Shown: positions 1 to 4,806 of the stretch, piece after piece
How positions within the stretch are numbered: the stretch's first letter is position 1
Layout of the letters: each line of letters opens with the position of its first letter
Assembly: GCA_964417725.1 (NCBI GenBank)
Contig: CAYQIV010000045.1
Span: forward strand, 1 to 8,075
Direction: 5' to 3'
Origin: SHZI01 sp964417725
Lineage (GTDB): Bacteria > Pseudomonadota > Gammaproteobacteria > Steroidobacterales > GCA-2729495
DNA: 8,075 bases
Made by a program: the position numbers and the translations under genes
Notes under the pieces: generated by a model
The model's input: only the letters and a program-made list of their open reading frames with translations
Databases searched by the model: none
Told to the model about the DNA's origin: nothing

Positions 1-1366
1 CGTTCCAGATCACCATGTAGCCGATGAAGCAGGCCAGCACGAACACCGTGAAGTGCGACAGAAAGGATGCCGGGGCATAGGCGCCGACGAGCCAGAAGAG
101 CAACGCGCCGACGGCGAAGATCCCGGCGAGCGCCCTGGCAGACGTCGGCTCGCCGGCGCCGTGGCCATGGCCGGACTTCCTGGCCGCGGGGGGCGTGGCG
201 GCCCCTTTGGCCGGCGGCGGCGGGGCGGGCAGATTCAACGGCGGCGGCGGCCAGGTGACCTCACCATCCTTGATGACCGTCAGACCGCGAATGGCATCGT
301 CTTCCATGTTGACGTCGACGCTGCCGTCTTTCGCCTTGCACAGCTCCTCGGTGAGGCGCAGCAGATTGTTGGCATAGAGCGTCGACGACTGCTTCGCCAG
401 TCGGCTCGGCAGGTCGGTATAGCCGACGATGGTGACGCCGTGACGGACCACCACCTGGCCGGGCTCCGTCAGCTCGCAATTACCGCCCTGCTCGCCCGCC
501 ATGTCGACGATCACGCTGCCGGGCTTCATGCCCCGGACCATCTCGGCGGTGATCAGCCGGGGAGCCGGCTTGCCCGGTATCAGTGCGGTGGTGATGATGA
601 TGTCGGCTTCACGGGCCTCCCGGGCGTACATCTCGCGCTGGGCCTGCTGGAAGCCCTCGCTCATCACCTTGGCGTAACCACCGCCACCCGAACCCTCTTC
701 CTCGTAGTCGACCTTGACGAATTCGCCCCCCAGCGACACGACCTGGTCGGCGACTTCGGCGCGGGTATCGTTGGCGCGGACGATGGCGCCGAGATTGGCC
801 GCAGTGCCGATCGCCGCGAGCCCGGCCACGCCGGCACCGGCGACGAAGACCCTGGCGGGCGGAATCTTGCCGGCGGCAGTCACCTGGCCGTTGAAGAAGC
901 GGCCGAAGGCGTTGGCCGCCTCGATGACGGCACGGTAGCCGCTGATGCTGGCCATGGAAGTCAGCGCATCCATCTTCTGCGCGCGGCTCAGCTGGCGCGG
1001 CAGCGAATCGATGGCCAGCACGGTCGCCTGGCGCGCAGCGAGCTGCTGCATCAGCTCCGGGTTTTGCGCCGGCCAGATGAAACCCACGAGCAGGGTGCCG
1101 GGCCTGGCCAGCTCGACCTCCGCACCGGTCGGTGGACGCACCTTGAAGACGATGTCGGCGGCCGTCCAGACGGCTGGCGCATCGGCAGCGATGTCCGCGC
1201 CGGCGGCGCGGTAGGCGGCATCGTCGAAACTGGCGCCGTCACCGGCGCCGCTCTCGACGGTCACGCGGAAACCGAGCTTGACCAGCTTTCCGACGACCTC
1301 GGGCACGGTGGCGACGCGCTTCTCGCCCGGAAAGACTTCGCGCGGAACTCCGATCATCAGCGACAT
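1..1366 (-). CDS. pntA: NAD(P) transhydrogenase alpha subunit PntA (3' end cut by window edge)
   Basis: This is the alpha subunit of the membrane proton-translocating transhydrogenase. It binds NAD(H) and, with PntB, uses the proton gradient to reduce NADP+ with NADH. About 455 residues are visible, close to 90% of the 510 of E. coli PntA. The start MSLMIGVPRE matches the family's N-terminal IGxPRE. MDALTSMASISGYRA (132-146) and the Rossmann glycine motif GAGVAGLAAIG (177-187) follow, then YAKVMS, TTALIPGKPAP and GYTDLPSRL. A proline- and alanine-rich linker with HGHG (about 372-404) leads to at least two membrane helices (about 413-430 and 438-453), then the window ends. The chain is therefore the fused E. 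coli type, not the split PntAA/PntAB type. I chose the ATG at 1366 because GAGG lies five bases upstream; the ATG at 1357 has no such site. pntB would be expected just beyond the window. Identity is near certain. Confidence 0.97.
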   Translation of the reverse strand, partial: MSLMIGVPREVFPGEKRVATVPEVVGKLVKLGFRVTVESGAGDGASFDDAAYRAAGADIAADAPAVWTAADIVFKVRPPTGAEVELARPGTLLVGFIWPAQNPELMQQLAARQATVLAIDSLPRQLSRAQKMDALTSMASISGYRAVIEAANAFGRFFNGQVTAAGKIPPARVFVAGAGVAGLAAIGTAANLGAIVRANDTRAEVADQVVSLGGEFVKVDYEEEGSGGGGYAKVMSEGFQQAQREMYAREAREADIIITTALIPGKPAPRLITAEMVRGMKPGSVIVDMAGEQGGNCELTEPGQVVVRHGVTIVGYTDLPSRLAKQSSTLYANNLLRLTEELCKAKDGSVDVNMEDDAIRGLTVIKDGEVTWPPPPLNLPAPPPPAKGAATPPAARKSGHGHGAGEPTSARALAGIFAVGALLFWLVGAYAPASFLSHFTVFVLACFIGYMVIWN

Positions 1367-1379
1367 GGCAACCTCATCA

Positions 1380-1399
1380 AGGCCCCCGATAACGGGCCT
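1380..1399 (-). other. Small inverted repeat in pntA leader
   Basis: AGGCCC and GGGCCT form a perfect 6-bp stem around an 8-base loop, ending 13 bases before the pntA start codon and just upstream of its ribosome binding site. It could fold in the mRNA leader and affect translation, but a stem this short is common by chance in GC-rich DNA. Confidence 0.25.
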
Positions 1400-1444
1400 C
1401 GGCATGTAATGTGACTGGGGGAAAACCGGCACCCCTCCCCGGCC

Positions 1445-1469
1445 GGGCGCCATGATACGCATGGCGCCC
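1445..1469. other. Perfect 10-bp inverted repeat between receiver gene and pntA
   Basis: GGGCGCCATG and CATGGCGCCC pair perfectly around the 5-base loop ATACG. The repeat starts 37 bases downstream of the receiver gene's stop codon and lies about 80 bases upstream of the pntA start. On the minus strand no T-run follows the stem, so it is not a classical intrinsic terminator for the receiver gene. On the plus strand TGATTTT follows, but no plus-strand gene ends here. It may be a terminator of unusual form, an mRNA 3'-end stabiliser, or an operator for pntA. Confidence 0.45.
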
Positions 1470-1506
1470 CTGATTTTCGAGACGAAGTTGCCGGGCGCCG
1501 CGGTGG

Positions 1507-1911
1507 TCAGTGCCGCGGACCGTCGTCCTGGCGCTGGAGCGCAAGGCGCAACCGCTGGATGAGGTCGCGGTCGGCGAAGGGCCTGATGAGGTAGTCGGCC
1601 ACCGAACTGCGCAGCGCCGCGACGGCGGTCTCGACATCGTCCTGGCGGGCCAGCACGATGATCGGCACCATGCAGTCGCGCGAGCGCAGCGAATGGGTCA
1701 GGTCGATGGCACTCATGCCGGGCAGGATCATCTCGCTGACGATGCAAGAAGGCCGCTCGCTGTCGACCGACTCGAGCAGGGCTTCGGCCGAGGCGAAAGC
1801 ACGGCATTGGAAGCCGGCCCGGCTGAGCAGCCCGCTGGTCTCGCGCCGGGACTCGTTCGCGGCGTCGACGACGTAGACCAAGTGCTCGCCGGGGCTGAAT
1901 GTGCTGCTCAT
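1507..1911 (-). CDS. Stand-alone FixJ-like receiver protein with degenerate phosphorylation site (pseudoreceiver)
   Basis: A 134-residue single-domain protein with the receiver fold and no output domain. The pattern follows FixJ-type receivers: strand 1 LVYVVDAANE (11-20), a strand-3 region CIVSEMILPGMSAIDL (56-71), strand 4 VPIIVLARQDD (82-92) and strand 5 DYLIRPF (106-112). Set against FixJ as I recall it, the second acidic residue is Ala17, the phosphoacceptor Asp is Glu60, the switch Thr is Ala88 and the conserved Lys is Arg110. Normal phosphorylation is therefore unlikely; Glu60 may mimic the phosphorylated state. A longer reading from TTG at 2016 exists, but its extra residues look unlike a domain, so I chose the ATG at 1911, although no clear ribosome binding site precedes it. 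An AT-rich patch at 2003-2025 could hold its promoter, but I find no convincing -35/-10 pair. The partner is unknown. Confidence 0.82.
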   Translation of the reverse strand: MSSTFSPGEHLVYVVDAANESRRETSGLLSRAGFQCRAFASAEALLESVDSERPSCIVSEMILPGMSAIDLTHSLRSRDCMVPIIVLARQDDVETAVAALRSSVADYLIRPFADRDLIQRLRLALQRQDDGPRH

Positions 1912-2078
1912 CGGATACCGACGGGTGCGCCTGCCGGGCGCAAGTGCATCCGGAGTTCCCGATTCATGACGTTCGAGGGAGTATCGGCGGCCGTTCCTGA
2001 CAGCGAAAATACGCAAATTTACCTATCGGCAGCGAGTCCGGCTGCTCGACCGGGAGGCCGCCCCGACGACGGATCGAT

Positions 2079-2762
2079 TCAACCCGGGTCGTGCCTCATC
2101 TGCGTGCGGATGGTCGACTGCTGGAAGGCAAAATCGGCGCTGACGAACTCATCGAGACAGGCAAGCACGCGTGCATAGCGCGAACCGGCGGCGATCCGTT
2201 CGACGGCGGCGCGCAAGCCGGGGATCCAGCGCATCAGGTGACGATCGGAGAAGTCGGCCTGCGCAAGCTGGAAGGACGCCTGATCACCCTCGCCCGTCGC
2301 CTCGCCATGGCACAGCAGGTGCATGAACTCGAGTTCCACCGAGAGGTGGTCCGGTTGCCAGGCATATTTTTCGGCCAGCGCATAACCGAAGTATTCGTAG
2401 AAGCGGATGATGTCCTCGCGGGTTCCCGCCCGCTGCCCGGTCTGCAGGTCTTCGCGGATCGGCACCGGCGGCCCCTGGCTACCGACCTCGAAAAGGCCGC
2501 TGTACTCACGGCGCAGGTCGTCGATGTCGCCGGCGATGATCTCGGCCAGCACCGCATCGAGGCCCGCCGTGCCGGGCAGGCCCTCGCCTGCGCCGAGCCG
2601 CCCGGCCAGCGTCGGGCGTGGATCGATCTCGTGCGGCGATGCCGTCAGTTCGGAGAACGCCGCATAGCACAGGCAGCGGGCGACGGCGCGGCCGGCGTCA
2701 CGGTCTGCCACCACGCGCAGCGGCCGCGGCTCGGGGATGGGAATGGCACCTGGGGAGGTCAT
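2079..2762 (-). CDS. TorD/NarJ-family molybdoenzyme chaperone
   Basis: A 227-residue cytoplasmic chaperone of the TorD/DmsD/NarJ superfamily. Members bind the signal peptide or apo-form of a DMSO-reductase-family catalytic subunit and hold it until the molybdenum cofactor is inserted. The visible signs are REYSGLFEVG (85-94), the GPPVPIRED segment (97-105) and the family's core motif PDHLSVELEFMHLLC (137-151), all in a helical protein of usual length. The GPP..IRE pattern and FYEYFGY (121-127) recall chaperones of type II DMSO-reductase-family enzymes (the DdhD, SerD and EbdD kind); that subtype is inference. I chose the ATG at 2762. A GTG three codons upstream (2771) is possible, and neither has a clear ribosome binding site. 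mobB lies 79 bp upstream on the same strand, a fitting partner, but no catalytic subunit is in the window, so the client is unknown. Confidence 0.88.
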   Translation of the reverse strand: MTSPGAIPIPEPRPLRVVADRDAGRAVARCLCYAAFSELTASPHEIDPRPTLAGRLGAGEGLPGTAGLDAVLAEIIAGDIDDLRREYSGLFEVGSQGPPVPIREDLQTGQRAGTREDIIRFYEYFGYALAEKYAWQPDHLSVELEFMHLLCHGEATGEGDQASFQLAQADFSDRHLMRWIPGLRAAVERIAAGSRYARVLACLDEFVSADFAFQQSTIRTQMRHDPG

Positions 2763-2799
2763 GTCGGGCACGGCGCGATCGGGGCCGGCAATGCCGGCG

Positions 2800-2823
2800 G
2801 GCCGCCATTATCGCCGGGCGGCC
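2800..2823. other. GC-rich inverted repeat between mobB and chaperone gene
   Basis: GGCCGCC and GGCGGCC form a 7-bp stem around a 10-base loop in the 79-bp spacer. No T-run follows on the minus strand, so a terminator is doubtful. A shorter CCGGC-AAT-GCCGG stem lies beside it at about 2785-2797. Together they could form a pause or processing site within a mobB-chaperone transcript. Confidence 0.25.
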
Positions 2824-2841
2824 GGCGAGAACAAGCGCACC

Positions 2842-3345
2842 TCAGGCCGGCGCGCACGGCAAGCCGAGCCGGGCGAGGATGAAATCGGCGATCGCCGGCA
2901 CGTCATCGCGACCCAGGACCGGCAACGGACCACCCTCCACCGCCGCATCACCGACGATCGCCACCAGGCCCTGCACGCCGGCACCGAGCGCCGGCACCCC
3001 GGCCCGACGCACCTCCAGCTTGGGCAGCGCACCACCCTTGTGACCCTCGACCAGCACCAGGTCGACACCCGTGTAGCCGGCAAGCAGCTCGTCGAGCGCG
3101 GGCTCCCCGCCATCACCGAGTTCGCGGATGCGCGCGACGCGGCGCGACGCGGCGATGACGACCTCGACCGCACCCGCCTGCCGGTGACGGTGGCTGTCCT
3201 TGCCCGGGTGATCGATATCGAAGTCGTGGTGGGCGTGCTTGAGCGTCCCGACGCGAAAGCCCCGCCCACTCAGCTCGCTGACCAGTGCCACGACCAGCGT
3301 TGTCTTGCCGGCGTTCTTGTAGCCGGCGATCCCGAATGCACGCAT
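2842..3345 (-). CDS. mobB: Molybdopterin-guanine dinucleotide biosynthesis accessory protein MobB
   Basis: MobB is a GTP-binding P-loop protein that assists MobA in attaching GMP to molybdopterin. The resulting MGD cofactor is used by the DMSO-reductase family. The 167-residue chain is close to the usual length. It opens with MRAFGIAGYKNAGKTT, in which G8-x4-G13-K14-T15 is the Walker A motif. The MobB signature VGTLKHAHHDFDID (32-45) and HPGKDSHRHRQAGA (46-59) follow, then the Walker B-like DLVLVEGHK (95-103). I chose the ATG at 3345 because the family starts only a few residues before the P-loop; the open frame continues to 3423, but the extra residues look unlike MobB. No strong ribosome binding site is seen. 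It is the first gene after the divergent control region, and the chaperone gene follows it. MobA is not in the window. Confidence 0.95.
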   Translation of the reverse strand: MRAFGIAGYKNAGKTTLVVALVSELSGRGFRVGTLKHAHHDFDIDHPGKDSHRHRQAGAVEVVIAASRRVARIRELGDGGEPALDELLAGYTGVDLVLVEGHKGGALPKLEVRRAGVPALGAGVQGLVAIVGDAAVEGGPLPVLGRDDVPAIADFILARLGLPCAPA

Positions 3346-3454
3346 GACGCGATGGTGACATGCCTCGGCGGACCGCAACAGCACGCCCTTGCGCCCGACC
3401 GTGGCCTGTCCCGGGCAGGCCAACGCGGCACCGGTGGTGCACCGCCCGGTCAGT

Positions 3455-3494
3455 CGCCGCCGTCATGGCCGCCCCGGGGGCCGGGACGGCGGCG
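3455..3494. other. Strong two-part hairpin on the mobB side of the divergent region
   Basis: CGCCGCCGTC (3455-3464) and GACGGCGGCG (3485-3494) pair perfectly over 10 bp. A second stem, GGCC (3467-3470) with GGCC (3479-3482), sits inside across a 2-by-2 internal loop. No T-run follows on either strand. If mobB is transcribed from the AT-rich island, this would fold in its leader about 110 bases before the start codon. It could be a leader regulator, or a block against read-through in either direction. Confidence 0.4.
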
Positions 3495-3509
3495 TTACAA
3501 AAAGTTACA
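3494..3509 (+). repeat. GTTACA direct repeat at 10-bp spacing
   Basis: GTTACA occurs at 3494-3499 and again at 3504-3509, separated by AAAA, so the copies are one helical turn apart on the same DNA face. The second copy overlaps a possible -35 element of the efflux operon. The layout is what a head-to-tail activator dimer, such as a response regulator, would use. That function is inference. Confidence 0.4.
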
Positions 3510-3522
3510 CAAGAAAATTCAA

Positions 3523-3551
3523 TTGATAATATCTTCATGTTTATTTATCAA
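3523..3551. promoter_or_regulatory. TTGATA-N17-TATCAA symmetric promoter-like dyad
   Basis: TTGATAA and TTATCAA are perfect inverted copies. Read as TTGATA, 17 bases, TATCAA, the element looks like a -35/-10 pair at the standard spacing on both strands at once. It lies in the AT-rich island between divergent genes and so could serve mobB and the efflux operon. The -10 match is only 4 of 6, so it may instead be a protein-binding dyad. Confidence 0.35.
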
Positions 3552-3568
3552 ATACTTGATTTATAAAC
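3539..3568. promoter_or_regulatory. Imperfect 13-bp dyad, possible operator
   Basis: The arms GTTTATTTATCAA and TTGATTTATAAAC match at 11 of 13 positions around the 4-base spacer ATAC, giving a 30-bp element. It overlaps the TTGATA dyad on the left and runs into the AAACA-AAA-TGTTT dyad (3565-3577) on the right. Position and size suit a repressor site for the efflux operon. Confidence 0.4.
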
Positions 3569-3573
3569 AAAAT

Positions 3574-3601
3574 GTTTGTCATGAACAGGGCCATGACAAA
3601 C
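3574..3601. promoter_or_regulatory. Perfect 10-bp inverted repeat, likely operator of the efflux operon
   Basis: GTTTGTCATG and CATGACAAAC are exact reverse complements with an 8-base spacer (AACAGGGC). The 28-bp element ends 92 bp before the adaptor start and lies at or just after the likely transcription start. Perfect dyads of this size near efflux genes are often sites for TetR- or MarR-type repressors. No regulator gene is in the window, so the binding protein is unknown. A leader hairpin is the alternative reading. Confidence 0.5.
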
Positions 3602-3693
3602 CACTGGATCGACCGGCGGCGCTGCCGGTCCGGTGGCTGATGAAACCGCCAGCCTCTACAGTCCGAACGCCTTCCGCACACTCAGGGATCCCC

Positions 3694-4806
3694 ATGGCGA
3701 TCACGCGCTTTCTCGGTTCCAGGCCGTGGCTGATGGCGGGCATCGCCCTGGCGGCCGTGGTGGTGTGGTTCCTGTCAGGCGGTGCGGAAGAGGATGCGGT
3801 GGCCACCGCCGGGATCGCCTCCGGGGAATCCCTGTCCCCGGTCCGGGTGCAGGTGCGCGAGCAGCGCGCGGCCCCGGTACAACGCCAGGTCAGCGTCTAC
3901 GGCCGAACGACGCCGGCGCGCAGCGTCGAGATCAAGGCCGAGACCAGCGGTCGGGTCGTCGCGCTCGGCAGCCCGCGCGGCAAGTCCGCGCGCGGCGGCG
4001 ACCTCCTGCTGCGCCTCGACCTGCGTGACCGCGAGGCACGCCTCCGGGAAGCGGAGGCCAATGTTCGTCAGCACGAAGCCGCCTGGGAAGCACAGCGTGC
4101 GCTGAAATCCTCGGGCTACGTTTCCGACACCCAGCTCGCCGAAACCTTTGCCCAACTGGAGAGCGCCCGCGCCGAGCGCCTCCGCGCCCGGCTCGACCTC
4201 GAGCGCATGGCGCTGCGCGCACCCTTCGACGGCACCCTGCTCGAACGCCACGTCGAGATCGGTGACTTCATCCGCGAGGGCGACCCCGTCGCCACCTTCG
4301 TCGACCACACCACCCTGGTGGTCAGCGGCAGCATCGCCGAGCAGGATGCCGTGCATGTCCGGGTCGGCATGCCAGCCCTCGCACGGCTCATCACCGGCAC
4401 CGAGGCCCGCGGCCACATCCGTTATCTCGCGCCGGTTGCCGATGAGGCGACGCGCACCTTTGCCGTCGAACTCGAAGTGCCGAACCCCGGCGGTGCGCTG
4501 CCTGCCGGCGTGACCGCCGAGATGGTCATCGAAGCCGGCGCACAGCTCGCCCAGCGCGTCTCGCCCTCGCTGCTGACGCTGGGCAGCGACGGACAGGTCG
4601 GCGTCAGCGTGGTCGATGACGACAACCGGGTGTTCTTCCACCCCGTCGAGATCATCCGCTCCAGCGGCAACGGCGTGTGGGTCAGTGGTCTGCCCGAGCT
4701 TGCACGCATCATCGTCGTCGGCCAGGGCTATGTCGCCGCCGGCCAGGTGGTCGACGCCGTGGCCGCCGGCCCCGTGGAGACGGCATTGGCCGGACGCAGC
4801 CCGTGA
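3694..4806 (+). CDS. RND efflux periplasmic adaptor subunit (membrane fusion protein)
   Basis: A 370-residue adaptor that would link the RND pump to an outer-membrane channel. One N-terminal membrane anchor (about 10-28) is followed by periplasmic sequence; there is no cysteine and so no lipobox. The first lipoyl half is about 78-110 (VEIKAETSGRVVAL). A short alpha-hairpin spans about 111-170, rich in Glu, Arg and Ala. The second lipoyl half, LRAPFDGTLLERHVEIGDFI (174-193), contains the classic RAPFDG motif. The beta-barrel (about 207-285) and membrane-proximal domain (about 286-354) complete the family order. I see no His- or Met-rich metal site. I chose the ATG at 3694, with AGGGA five bases upstream; an in-frame ATG at 3640 would add 18 residues. 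The stop overlaps the pump's start by four bases (GTGA), so translation is probably coupled. The family is clear; the substrate is not. Confidence 0.93.
   Translation: MAITRFLGSRPWLMAGIALAAVVVWFLSGGAEEDAVATAGIASGESLSPVRVQVREQRAAPVQRQVSVYGRTTPARSVEIKAETSGRVVALGSPRGKSARGGDLLLRLDLRDREARLREAEANVRQHEAAWEAQRALKSSGYVSDTQLAETFAQLESARAERLRARLDLERMALRAPFDGTLLERHVEIGDFIREGDPVATFVDHTTLVVSGSIAEQDAVHVRVGMPALARLITGTEARGHIRYLAPVADEATRTFAVELEVPNPGGALPAGVTAEMVIEAGAQLAQRVSPSLLTLGSDGQVGVSVVDDDNRVFFHPVEIIRSSGNGVWVSGLPELARIIVVGQGYVAAGQVVDAVAAGPVETALAGRSP

Larger units (their letters stand above)
3346..3693. promoter_or_regulatory. Divergent control region between mobB and efflux operon
   Basis: This 348-bp stretch has no gene I can support. 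The mobB-side part (3346-3494) is GC-rich and ends in a strong hairpin. The central part (about 3495-3600) is sharply AT-rich against the GC-rich surroundings, as expected for a promoter island, and holds several dyads listed separately. A possible plus-strand promoter is GTTACA (3504-3509), a 17-base spacer and TAATAT (3527-3532), each 4 of 6 to the sigma-70 consensus. The last part (3602-3693) is GC-rich leader, with a 7-bp stem GACCGGC/GCCGGTC (3611-3630) and the adaptor's AGGGA ribosome binding site (3684-3688). Confidence 0.7.

Noticed and set aside
53..1414. 453-codon open frame on the plus strand across pntA
   Set aside because: Antisense to pntA. The translation is Gly/Arg/Asp-rich low-complexity sequence without recognisable motifs.
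2091..2882. 263-codon plus-strand frame over the chaperone gene
   Set aside because: Antisense to a gene with clear TorD/NarJ motifs; no motif of its own.
2737..3693. Long N-terminal extension of the adaptor frame through mobB and the divergent region
   Set aside because: It lies antisense to mobB and crosses the AT-rich promoter island. The adaptor's own start at 3694 has a ribosome binding site and a normal membrane anchor.
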